DNA from: Geomonas silvestris
GTDB lineage: Bacteria > Desulfobacterota > Desulfuromonadia > Geobacterales > Geobacteraceae
DNA length: 64,000 nt
Assembly (NCBI RefSeq): GCF_014193515.1
Contig: NZ_BLXX01000011.1
Span: 62,001-126,000 of the forward strand
Direction of reading: 5' to 3'
Part shown: positions 35,273-43,039 of the stretch, one piece after another
How the letters are laid out: the number at the start of each line of letters is the position of its first letter
How positions within the stretch are numbered: position 1 is the first letter of the stretch
Translations under genes and position numbers: made by a program
Notes under the pieces: model-generated
What the model was told of the DNA's origin: nothing
What the model saw: the letters and a program-made list of their open reading frames with translations, nothing else
Databases searched by the model: none

Positions 35273-38152
35273 CTATCGCTCGGTGCTCCACTTCGGAGTC
35301 GGTGCGAAGTGGCAGCTTACGTTGAAGCAGCTGCCGGTTTTGTTGGCCCCGCCGGAGACCAGCTTGGCGGAGGTGTAGGAGGTCAGCACGTCGTTGCTGA
35401 AGCGGTACTTCGGATCGATCTTCACCGAGACGTTTTCGACGTGGCTTCTGGCCGGGATCACCTTGGCGTGTGCTGCAGCACCGCCTGCGTGGCAGGGGAT
35501 GCAGTTCGTCCAGCCGTCGGAGGCCTTGGCGTTCTTCGGGATGTGGCCGGCGACCACGTGGGCGCCGCCGCCACCCGAGTAGTCCTCGAAGCGGGCGCTG
35601 GACCAGTTCCCCTGCACGCCGAAGCTGACGGCCGTGAGGGTCTTCCTGGGAGCCGGCGGGTAGCCGTGGCAGGAGTCGCAGGCGCGGTTGGGTTCGAAGG
35701 CCGTGCCGCTTGTGGCGTTGTGCGCGTGGCAGTCGAGGCAGTTGGTCGTCGGGTGGTTGGTCTCGTTCACACCCTTCTTGAAGTAGAGGGTCGCGGTGTG
35801 GCACGCCTGGCAGACGCCGGTCCCCTGGGTGTTCACGAAGTCGGTCCCTGAGAAGCTCACGCTGGTAGCGTTCATGCTGGTGGCCACCATGTTGGCGTTG
35901 GCGGTGCCGTGGGCGTCGTGGCAGGCGGCGCAGGTGGCGCCCGAGCCGACGTGGACCTGCATGTTCAGGTGCTGCGGGGTGACCTTGGCTGCGTTGTTGT
36001 GGCAGTAGTTGCACTCCTGGTTGGCGGCGCCGGTAAGCCCGGAGAGCAGGCGGTTGTTGTCGCCCAGGACACCCGAGATGTGGCTCCCGGAGTTGTCGTG
36101 GCAGGCGGTGCAGGCCTGGGCGATGCCGGTGCGGCCGTGCCCCTTGGTGGCGGCGAGGGTCTTGTCGGGAGCGGTCACGCCGCCGATGACGGAGAGGGCC
36201 CCGCCGGCGGTGGAGTGGCAGCTTTCGCAGCTGACGCGCCCGCCGGTCCAGGTGGTCGACTGCTGGTGGCAGCCGGTGCAGGTCCCCACCTTATTGAAGC
36301 CGGCGGCGAGCTGCACAGTGCCGTCGACGTGGGTGGTGGCGGTGTCGGTGGTGTAGATGTGGCAGACGGCGCAGCTGGTGGCCGAGCTCGCCGACATGGC
36401 CGGGCCGTAGGCGGCCGTGAAGTGGGCGCCGTGGCCGTTGGTGGCGATCACGCCGCCGGTGGTGGAGAGCGCCGCGTGGCAGGAGCCGCAGGCGCCGGAG
36501 GCGGTGTTGGTCCAGGACGGGGTCGAGGAGCCGTGGCAGGCGGCGGTGGAGCAGCTCTTGGCGGCCGCGGTGTAGGTGAAGCTGCCGGCTACCTCGACCA
36601 GGCCGTCACCGTGCAGCGCGGGGTTCGCGATGGTGGTGGAGCCGGTCACGGTGGAGGAGTGGCAGGTGGCGCAGGCGTACCCCTTGCCCGAGACGTGCTT
36701 CGCGTGGGCGTTCGTGGCGAGGGTCGTGGCGTCGCCGTGGCAGCCGGCGCACCCAAGCGAGGCGCCCCAGGTGGCGGCGGCCACGTTGGCGATGATGCCG
36801 TTGCCGCTGTGGCAGCTTACGTTGGAGCAGGTCTTGCCGGAGACGGTGAAGCTCTTGCCGTTGCCCGCCACCACGTCGATCACGCTGTTGGTGTGGGCGG
36901 TTGCGCCGGCCTTGATGGAGAGGCCGTCCGCAGTGGTGGTGGCGTGGCAGTTCTGGCAGTCTGCTGCCGCTGCGACGTGGTTTTTATGGCTGTTGGCGCG
37001 GGCCACGCCGGAGCCTGCGTTGGCGTAGTTAGGCTCGCCGGCGACCGAGGCGAAGGCGGGGGCGGCATCGGAGCCGTGGCACCCTTTGCAGTCCAGGGTC
37101 TGGGTCTGGGTCCAGGTCACGGTCTTCTGGGTCCCCTTGCCGTCCGAGTGGCAGTAGGAGGTGGCGCAGGAGCCGGCCGAGACGGTCCCGACGCGGGTGC
37201 CGGCCAGGTCGACGCTGCCGTTGGCGTGCTTGGTGACGTCGGCAATCGCCGTGTTGGAGCTCGCGGTGGCCGAGTGGCACTCGACGCAGCCGTAGTTGGT
37301 GCCCAGGACCGCGGCGTTGTTCACGTGCAGGGCGTGTTTCGCGGAGAGGGCGGCTGCCCCGGTCGAGGTGGCGCTGCCGTGGCACCCCGCGCAGTCCAGG
37401 GTGGCGCCCCAGGTCGCGGTCGCGAAGGTCCCCTTGCCGTTTGAGTGGCAGTAGACCGTGGAGCAGCTGGTCCCCGCGAAGCTCCCGCCGCCGGCAAACT
37501 GCACCTGGATGGCGCGGTGCCCGGCGCTCGAGGCGTGGGCGAACGGTTTCGCGTCGACGGTGTGGTCGGCGTGGCACTTCGCGCAGGAGCCGGTGCCGGT
37601 GCCGAAGTAGGCGGCGTGCTTCGAGCCGGTGACCGGGTGGTTACCGGTAGCAGGCGCGTTGCCGTGGCACTGGCCGCAGTCCGCGGGGGCCTGGAAAGCC
37701 GCGGCGCCCCAGGCCGGGGTCGCCTTCAGGTTACCTTTGCCGTCCGAGTGGCAGGCGACCGCCGAGCAGCTCCCGAGGATGGTCGGGGGGACCGAGGTCT
37801 GGTTCAGGAAGACCCCGACCGCCTTGCGGCTGTAGCCGATCGAGTCCGAGAGCTCGATCACCTTGTTGCGGTGGCCTGAGGTGTAGCTGGTAACCCCGGG
37901 GCCGTGGCAGGTCACGCAGCTTGACACGCTAGCGCTGGCGTGGCCCTGGTGGTTGCCCGGGACTGCGCCGGTGTAGGGGTTCTTCTTGGCCGTCCCCGAA
38001 TCGAGCGGCGGCATCTGGTGACAGGCAATACAGGACAGGTTGTATTGCGGCTGTGCCTGGGCGATGCCTGCCCAGGCGAGGGCAAGTCCCAACGACAGCA
38101 GCGCTGCTGCCGCCCGGACCGCCCCGAATGCTCCTCTTCTACGGTTGTTCAT
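35273..38152 (-). CDS. Large exported multiheme c-type cytochrome (21 CXXCH + 6 CX4CH)
   Basis: A 959-aa protein with signal peptide (AAALLSLGLALAWAGIAQAQ). I count 21 CXXCH and six CX4CH motifs (CSAVACH, CSTVYCH, CATSYCH, CSNVSCH, CSTAACH, CFNVSCH). The repeat unit 'CS..xCHSdGKG...aTWGa.LdCagCHG' recurs several times. The N-terminus (QPQYNLSCIACHQMPPLDSGTAKKNPYTGAVPGNHQGHA) matches the neighbour at 30126-34997, so they are paralogues. Its long leader (38153-39025) carries two GEMM-type riboswitches, so expression should respond to a cyclic dinucleotide. GGAGGAG precedes the start. Confidence 0.92.
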   Translation of the reverse strand: MNNRRRGAFGAVRAAAALLSLGLALAWAGIAQAQPQYNLSCIACHQMPPLDSGTAKKNPYTGAVPGNHQGHASASVSSCVTCHGPGVTSYTSGHRNKVIELSDSIGYSRKAVGVFLNQTSVPPTILGSCSAVACHSDGKGNLKATPAWGAAAFQAPADCGQCHGNAPATGNHPVTGSKHAAYFGTGTGSCAKCHADHTVDAKPFAHASSAGHRAIQVQFAGGGSFAGTSCSTVYCHSNGKGTFATATWGATLDCAGCHGSATSTGAAALSAKHALHVNNAAVLGTNYGCVECHSATASSNTAIADVTKHANGSVDLAGTRVGTVSAGSCATSYCHSDGKGTQKTVTWTQTQTLDCKGCHGSDAAPAFASVAGEPNYANAGSGVARANSHKNHVAAAADCQNCHATTTADGLSIKAGATAHTNSVIDVVAGNGKSFTVSGKTCSNVSCHSGNGIIANVAAATWGASLGCAGCHGDATTLATNAHAKHVSGKGYACATCHSSTVTGSTTIANPALHGDGLVEVAGSFTYTAAAKSCSTAACHGSSTPSWTNTASGACGSCHAALSTTGGVIATNGHGAHFTAAYGPAMSASSATSCAVCHIYTTDTATTHVDGTVQLAAGFNKVGTCTGCHQQSTTWTGGRVSCESCHSTAGGALSVIGGVTAPDKTLAATKGHGRTGIAQACTACHDNSGSHISGVLGDNNRLLSGLTGAANQECNYCHNNAAKVTPQHLNMQVHVGSGATCAACHDAHGTANANMVATSMNATSVSFSGTDFVNTQGTGVCQACHTATLYFKKGVNETNHPTTNCLDCHAHNATSGTAFEPNRACDSCHGYPPAPRKTLTAVSFGVQGNWSSARFEDYSGGGGAHVVAGHIPKNAKASDGWTNCIPCHAGGAAAHAKVIPARSHVENVSVKIDPKYRFSNDVLTSYTSAKLVSGGANKTGSCFNVSCHFAPTPKWSTER

Positions 38153-38505
38153 CTACTCCTCCTTTGACTTTTGTGGGGTGACTCCACAAGGCTCGGTACT
38201 CCAGCGAAACAATAGAAAAATCTGGCAATTTACATGGCAACTTACACCGAGGAGGCGCAGCCGCTACCGGCGATCGGTTCGGTTCAGGGTTACCGGCTAT
38301 CCACCATGACCCTAAAGACCGGCGTCGGCGCTGAAGGTGACGAAACAAGCGGTGCGGGCAACCCGTGGGGCCCGCGGAGGAATTCGACAGTGCCGTGTTT
38401 TTTCGGGAACTCGCGGTGCCCCACGTCGGGGATCTGCGAGCACAACCATATGAAACTACAGAGGAATTGCCTTGACAGGATTGCACTAAATCACCGGCGG
38501 GAAAC

Positions 38506-38552
38506 AAAAAAAAGCCGGGGCCGCATATCGAATGTTCCGATATTTCGGCATC
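38506..38552 (-). terminator. Terminator of GEMM riboswitch 1
   Basis: On the minus strand the aptamer's 3' strand AGCCGGG..GCCG pairs with CGGC..CCCGGCT, with an inner ATATCG/CGATAT stem, then eight T. The hairpin uses aptamer bases, so aptamer folding and termination should exclude each other. Confidence 0.75.
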
Positions 38553-38620
38553 CCGGCTGTCTTGGCTATGAAGACCCTAGGCTTTCCGCCCCACCCTCAC
38601 GGATGGTTTAGTCTTATCGT
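38546..38620 (-). ncRNA. GEMM-I (cyclic dinucleotide) riboswitch, proximal copy
   Basis: The minus strand reads AAACCATCCGTGAGGGTGGG, then GCGGAAAGCCTAGGGTCT, GCCAAGACAGCCGGGATGCCG. These are the GEMM-I landmarks: the AAACCA..GAGGGTGGG stem-loop with GNRA-type loop, CG(C/G)AAAGCC, and the AGCCGGG receptor stem. It lies 394 nt before the 959-aa cytochrome start and overlaps a terminator. The base three before AAACC seems to be A, the feature of the cGAMP-selective GEMM-Ib type, but that alignment was made by eye. Confidence 0.9.
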
Positions 38621-38881
38621 GTATCGCTACACATGACCTGAGCGCGGTGCGGACTGCGTCAGGCAGGTAAGGCGTGTTGTCCTTGCTCGTGGCGTCGGCT
38701 ACATAAGCTCGGGCACTTCCTCCTGAATCCTGGTACGGCCCAAGGTGGCTCACCGGGGCCAAGGTAGTTGATTACTGGTTGCAGGTTTCGGGGAGGTTTC
38801 AGGTAGCGGCCGTTGCCGGCGCTGCAGGAAGGGACCTCTCCGTGGGGGTGCGGTCCGGCTTTTTCGTCCCGAGCGGACACG
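38621..38881. other. Spacer between the two riboswitches, no supported gene
   Basis: About 260 nt. A short minus-strand frame (38577-38762) runs into the proximal aptamer and has no ribosome-binding site. A hairpin is possible around GGCCC and GGGCC near 38737-38762. I see no RNA or protein gene that I can name. Confidence 0.5.
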
Positions 38882-38929
38882 AAAAAGCCGGGTGCTTTAT
38901 ATCAGTTATGATATTTCGGCATCCCGGCT
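38882..38929 (-). terminator. Terminator of GEMM riboswitch 2
   Basis: On the minus strand AGCCGGG (part of the aptamer) pairs with CCCGGCT, with an inner ATATCA/TGATAT stem, followed by TTTTT. The arrangement is the same as in copy 1. Confidence 0.7.
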
Positions 38930-38990
38930 GTCTTGACTTGAAGACCCTAGGCTTTCCGCCCCACCCTCACGGATGGTTTAGTCTTATCGT
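38917..38990 (-). ncRNA. GEMM-I (cyclic dinucleotide) riboswitch, distal copy
   Basis: The stretch 38940-38990 is identical base for base to 38570-38620 of the proximal copy; the AAGACAGCCGGGATGCCG part also matches. It is 370 nt upstream of the first copy, on the same strand, with its own terminator. It is therefore the first switch met by RNA polymerase from the promoter at 39026-39054. Confidence 0.9.
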
Positions 38991-39025
38991 TATCGGCGTG
39001 GTGAAGATGTTACGCGATGCTAGAG

Positions 39026-39054
39026 AAAATACAAAAAACGTTTTATCGCTGCAA
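39026..39054 (-). promoter_or_regulatory. Candidate promoter for the riboswitch-cytochrome transcript
   Basis: Minus strand: TTGCAG (39049-39054), 17 bp, TATTTT (39026-39031), in an AT-rich stretch 36 nt before the distal aptamer. Confidence 0.45.
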
Positions 39055-39422
39055 CGTTTTTTAAATTATATTTTTTTAATAAGCCTGTCTGCCCGAACCG
39101 GCGAACCTGCCGGAGTTTCGGCTCTTTTTGATCCGCTTGGTCGGGACAGCGCCGCGTATACGTTGCAAGATCGCCGCCAAAACTTACCCAAGCTGACTAT
39201 TTCGCCTCCTCCCCGAGCAGGGCCAAGGCTCCGTTTTCCGAGCATCCCTCCCCGCTAAGCTTACGGATTCACGGCGCGAGCGGCCGCACCTTCCCGGGAG
39301 CGACCAACGCGTCGCCGGCTGCTTGGCAGGGGACACCTCCCGCCCTCTCCGGCGACCGGCACGCCAGCTGCGCCCCGGCATTTGGCGTAGCTTTTTCCGT
39401 CATATCACCGAACCCCGTCATT
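39055..39422. other. Intergenic stretch without a supported gene
   Basis: Between the riboswitch promoter and the end of the FAD oxidoreductase gene. It has an AT-rich part (39055-39080), a plus-strand hairpin CCGAA..GGC / GCC..TTCGG followed by CTTTTT (about 39092-39131) with no gene to terminate, and a GC-rich part with a stem GTCGCCGG/CCGGCGAC (minus strand). Confidence 0.5.
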
Positions 39423-40877
39423 TCACCGGCTCTCCTCCAGGTACTCGCTGTCGCTGTTCACGCTCCAAAGGTCGTGGCGCTCCCCGAAGATGTTGCGGAC
39501 CGCCAGTTGGGCCGCCAGCATCGAGTGATCCATGTTGTTGTACTTGTGCATGCCGTTGCGCCCCACCGGCTGCAGGTTTTCGAACCGCTCCAGGTACTCC
39601 TGCAGCACCCCCAGCGCCTCGAGCGACCCCGCGTCGTACATCGGGTAGGCCTTGGGCATGCGCACCACCCGCCCCTCGACCACCAGCTCCGGCTCGGCGA
39701 GACCGATGGCGGCCAGTTCGCGCCGGGCCAGGTCGATGAGCACCCCGTCCGGCAGGCTCCAGAGCTCGTCCCCCTCGAAGCAGAAGTACTCGAGCCCCAG
39801 GCAGCTCTGCCGGGCGTTGGGGACCAGGTCAGGGCTCCAGTTTTTGAAGTTCTGGATCCGCCCCACCCGGACGCTGTCGTCGTGGATGTAGATCCAGTTG
39901 TCCGGGAAGATCTCCGGGTTCTCCACGATGAGCGCCACCATCAAAAAGTCGCGGTAGCGCAGGCGCCCCGCGGCGGCAAGCACCTCGGGCGGGGGCTCGG
40001 GAGAGAGCGCAAGCACCAGCTCTTTAAGGGGCAAGGTGGCGATGACCCGGGGGGCCGAAAGCCGCATAAGCCGCCCCCCCTGCGCCACCTCGACCGCCTG
40101 GACCCGCCTCCCGTCGTGGAAGATCCGGGTGACCCGGCTTTCGAGCTGGAGCTTCCCCCCCAAGGCCCGCGAGGCTTCGGCCAGGGCCTCCCACATCATC
40201 CCGGGACCCAGCCTCGGGTAGTCGAAGCGCTCGGTAAGCGTCTTGAGGGCGCTCCCTTTGCCGGAGGAGATCCCGGGAAACATGTTCAAAAGCGCGGTGC
40301 GCACCGAGAGCCCCCGGATGCGCTGGGCGGCCCACTGGGCGCTCAGTTCGCGGCAGGAGATCCCCCAGACCTTTTCGGTGTAGGCCCTGAAGAAGGTCTC
40401 GTAGAGGCGCCGGCCGAAGCGGTTCGAGACCCAGTCCTCGAAGCTCTCTTCCGGGCGGATCGGGAAGAGCTTGCGCCACAGGTAGCTCGCCAGGATGCGC
40501 AGGCTTTCCCAAAGCCCCAGGTTCCCCAGGGTGTCCAGGGGCTTCAAGGGGTAGGCGAAGAACCGGCCGTGGTAGTAGATGCGGGACAGGCGGGGGCGGG
40601 AGAGGAAGTCCGCCCCCAGGAGCTCCCGCCAGAGCTCGGCGACGGCGGGAACCTTGGTGAAGAAGCGGTGCCCTCCGATGTCGAAGCGAAAGCCGCGGTA
40701 CTCGACGGTACGGGCAAGCCCCCCAACCACTGCGTCCGCCTCGACCACCAGCACCGGCACGCCGCGTCGCGCGAGCTCGTATGCCGCGGTGAGGCCGGCG
40801 GGACCGGCCCCGATCACCAGGACCGGGTCTGCCTCGGGATGTCCCGGTGTGCTTTGTGAGGCGGATGCAGCCAGCAT
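39423..40877 (-). CDS. FAD-dependent oxidoreductase, amine oxidase / UDP-galactopyranose mutase-like
   Basis: A 484-aa flavoprotein. The FAD-binding Rossmann motif VLVIGAGPAGLTAAYELARRGVPVLVVEAD is near residue 20, followed by GGLARTVEYRGFRFDIGGHRFFTKV, which resembles protoporphyrinogen oxidase and UDP-galactopyranose mutase relatives. YPMYDAGSLEALGVLQEYLERFENLQPVGRNGMHKYNNMDHSM at the C-terminus is the FAD-closing part. The substrate is unknown; relatives occur in glycan and tetrapyrrole gene sets. GAGGAATC upstream chooses the ATG at 40877. Confidence 0.8.
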   Translation of the reverse strand: MLAASASQSTPGHPEADPVLVIGAGPAGLTAAYELARRGVPVLVVEADAVVGGLARTVEYRGFRFDIGGHRFFTKVPAVAELWRELLGADFLSRPRLSRIYYHGRFFAYPLKPLDTLGNLGLWESLRILASYLWRKLFPIRPEESFEDWVSNRFGRRLYETFFRAYTEKVWGISCRELSAQWAAQRIRGLSVRTALLNMFPGISSGKGSALKTLTERFDYPRLGPGMMWEALAEASRALGGKLQLESRVTRIFHDGRRVQAVEVAQGGRLMRLSAPRVIATLPLKELVLALSPEPPPEVLAAAGRLRYRDFLMVALIVENPEIFPDNWIYIHDDSVRVGRIQNFKNWSPDLVPNARQSCLGLEYFCFEGDELWSLPDGVLIDLARRELAAIGLAEPELVVEGRVVRMPKAYPMYDAGSLEALGVLQEYLERFENLQPVGRNGMHKYNNMDHSMLAAQLAVRNIFGERHDLWSVNSDSEYLEESR

Positions 40878-40890
40878 GATTCCTCGTGTA

Positions 40891-40950
40891 ACTGTCAGTA
40901 AAACGGGGTGGAGAGGCATAAGGCCGTACAGCTGCCGTATCTTACTGACA
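40891..40950. promoter_or_regulatory. Inverted TGTCAGTAA/TTACTGACA pair upstream of the FAD oxidoreductase
   Basis: TGTCAGTAA (40893-40901) and TTACTGACA (40942-40950) are exact inverted copies 40 bp apart, 16 and 65 nt from the start codon. They may bind a regulator. Related words are found at 29884-29923 and 35155-35183. Confidence 0.4.
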
Positions 40951-41092
40951 ACGGGCGGGCTTTGTCATGGCAAAACGCTTTTACCCCGGGTAAGCAGGCA
41001 GCCGGCAGAGCGGCAGGCAGGTCACCGCGCGCAAGCTTTGGCGCGGACGCCCCGCCCCTCTCCCCGGCGGCTTTTCCGGCGCGGGCCGGCCG

Positions 41093-42172
41093 TCAAGGTG
41101 CAGCGTTCCCGGCGCTCCCGGCGCCCCGCTTCCCGCGCAAGAGCTGGCGCCAGCGGACCCGGGCCGTTTCCAGGAGAAAGGCGGCCTGGTGGCGCGCGGT
41201 GATGGAGACGTTGTAGGTGCAGGTGTAGAAACAGGGGGTCTCCGTGGAGCAGACCCGGACCGCGTCCCGTTGGGCCTCGAGCCGCTGCCAGAGCTGGGCG
41301 ATGCTCTCCCGGCGGATATCCCCCACCCCATCGCGGTCCAGGCAGACCGCCACCTGGCCGTCGGCGTTCAGGTCGAGGTAGAGCCGCCCGGCGTCGCAGG
41401 GCCCCACCGGCTTCCCCATGACGTAGTCCGCGGCGCGCTCGTAGAAACCGCTGTACTCCCAAAGCGGCTCCCCGGTCCGGCGCAGGCGCGCCAGTTCCCG
41501 GAAGATGCCGGCCATCTCCCGGCGCTCCTCGGGGGTCGCCGCGAACTCGGGGTCCGAGTGCCGGTGGAAGAAACCGTCCCCCTGGTTCACCGGGAAGACC
41601 GAGAGGTGGATGCCGCGCTCCCGGGCGAAGGCGAGGAAGTCCCAGATCTCCCTGAAGTTGAGCCGGTTCATGACCAGGTTGATCTTGACCGGTGCGGGGA
41701 TCCGGGCCTTAAGCAGCCGTTCCAGGTTCTCGAGCGCCTTGGGCAAGAGGTCGCGCCCGCGCAGGAAGGCGTAGCGCTCCCGGTCGAGCGAGTCGAGGCT
41801 GAAGGCGACCTGCAAAAGCCCCCGGGCCTCCCTGAGCCTCTCGATCCCCTCGGGGGTCAGGAGCGTGCCGTTGGTCGCGGTGGTGTAGAGAAAGCCGAGC
41901 CGGTCCAGGAGGGCGAAGATCCGGTAGATGTCCTTTCTGAGAAACGGCTCGCCGCCGGAGATCTCGGCGACCTTGAGGCCGAAGCCCTTCAGGTCGGCGA
42001 AGATCGGCTCCAGCTCCTCGACGGAGAGCATCTCGCCGTCGCGGCGCCAGACCGCGCACATCGGGCAGGCCTGGTTGCAGGCGTTGAGCGAGTTGTAGCT
42101 CACGAAGGTGGGGAGCCCCCGGTGCATGCGCCAGAAAACCTGCATAAGTTTCAGGAGGTTCGCCGGGCTCAC
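41093..42172 (-). CDS. Radical SAM protein with SPASM-like C-terminus
   Basis: A 359-aa protein. The [4Fe-4S] motif CNQACPMC (CX3CX2C) is near residue 32; EISGGEPFLRKDIYRIFALL and TNGTLLTPEGIERL follow as in MoaA/PqqE-type enzymes. C-terminal cysteines (GPCDAGR, VAVCLDRDG, VCSTETPCFYTC) suggest an auxiliary cluster. It starts at GTG with GGAGGGGAG upstream, 36 nt after ccsA, and ends the lipoprotein-GT39-resB-ccsA operon. It may modify a peptide or tetrapyrrole linked to cytochrome assembly; the substrate is unknown. Confidence 0.82.
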   Translation of the reverse strand: MSPANLLKLMQVFWRMHRGLPTFVSYNSLNACNQACPMCAVWRRDGEMLSVEELEPIFADLKGFGLKVAEISGGEPFLRKDIYRIFALLDRLGFLYTTATNGTLLTPEGIERLREARGLLQVAFSLDSLDRERYAFLRGRDLLPKALENLERLLKARIPAPVKINLVMNRLNFREIWDFLAFARERGIHLSVFPVNQGDGFFHRHSDPEFAATPEERREMAGIFRELARLRRTGEPLWEYSGFYERAADYVMGKPVGPCDAGRLYLDLNADGQVAVCLDRDGVGDIRRESIAQLWQRLEAQRDAVRVCSTETPCFYTCTYNVSITARHQAAFLLETARVRWRQLLRGKRGAGSAGNAAP

Positions 42173-42208
42173 GGGGCTCCCCTCCTAGCTCCCCGGGCGG
42201 GGCGGGCG

Positions 42209-43039
42209 CTACTTGAAGTATTCCGCATGGATCGAGGACTCGAAAAGCGGCGTCAGGAACAAGGAGACCAGGGTGAGCGCGAAGCAGACCACGAAGAGCC
42301 AGGAGGCCCGCTCCCCCTGCCAGGCGAAGAAGCGCCTCAGGTGCAGGTAGATGCCGAACACCGCCCAGGTCACCAGGCTCCAGGTCTGCACGGGATCCCA
42401 GTTCCAGAAGGTCCCCCAGGACTGGTAGGCCCAGATGGAGCCGGCCAGCATGCCGATGGCCCAGAAGGTGAAGCCGAGCCCCGCGAAGCGGTAGGCGTAG
42501 CTGTCGATCCCCTCGAGGTCCGGGAGGCTCTTGGCGAGTTTTTGCAGCCGACCGCGCCGTATCAAGAGGTAGAAGAGCGAGAAGGCGAAGGCGATGATGA
42601 TGGCCGAGAAGGCGATCTTGTAGAAGATGATGTGCAAGACGAGCCAGACGCTGCGGAAGGTGGGGGGGAGCGTCTTCATCTCCGGGCTGAAGAAGAGCCC
42701 CAACGCCACCAGGATGAAGCTGGCCGGCAGCACCACCACCCCGGCCGTCACCAGGCGCGGGAAGGGGATGGTGAAGACCAGGAAGGCGGCCAAGAGGATC
42801 CAGGCGTTGGAGGAGAGCACCTCGAAGCGGTCGATGTAGGGGCCGTGCCCCACCATGCGCCACCAGATGAGAAGCCCCGCCCCGTGCAGCACGAGCCCCG
42901 GCACGGCGACCTGGAGCCCGCGGCGGGCAAGCTGCGGTTTCTGGAAGTACTGCCCGACGACCACCATGACGGTGGCGACCACGTACAACACCACGGCACC
43001 CCAGTGGATGCCGGTGACCAGTGCGAACGATCCTTTCAT
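42209..43039 (-). CDS. ccsA: Cytochrome c biogenesis protein CcsA family (second copy)
   Basis: A 276-aa membrane protein with eight or so helices and the heme-binding WWD-type motif WGTFWNWDPVQTWSLVTW. It is a paralogue of the protein at 14234-15079 but clearly diverged. Its start overlaps the resB stop (ATGA at 43036-43039). With ResB it forms a second System II heme-ligation unit near the giant cytochromes. Confidence 0.9.
   Translation of the reverse strand: MKGSFALVTGIHWGAVVLYVVATVMVVVGQYFQKPQLARRGLQVAVPGLVLHGAGLLIWWRMVGHGPYIDRFEVLSSNAWILLAAFLVFTIPFPRLVTAGVVVLPASFILVALGLFFSPEMKTLPPTFRSVWLVLHIIFYKIAFSAIIIAFAFSLFYLLIRRGRLQKLAKSLPDLEGIDSYAYRFAGLGFTFWAIGMLAGSIWAYQSWGTFWNWDPVQTWSLVTWAVFGIYLHLRRFFAWQGERASWLFVVCFALTLVSLFLTPLFESSIHAEYFK

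Noticed and set aside
35909-37444. 511-aa plus-strand frame opposite the 959-aa cytochrome
   Set aside because: Same shadow effect: low-complexity Gly/Val/Ala/Arg and no homology.
38577-38762. 61-aa minus-strand frame between the riboswitches
   Set aside because: It has no ribosome-binding site and its end runs into the aptamer.
39092-39131. Plus-strand terminator
   Set aside because: The hairpin and T-run are there, but no plus-strand gene or RNA precedes it, so I do not list it as a functional terminator.
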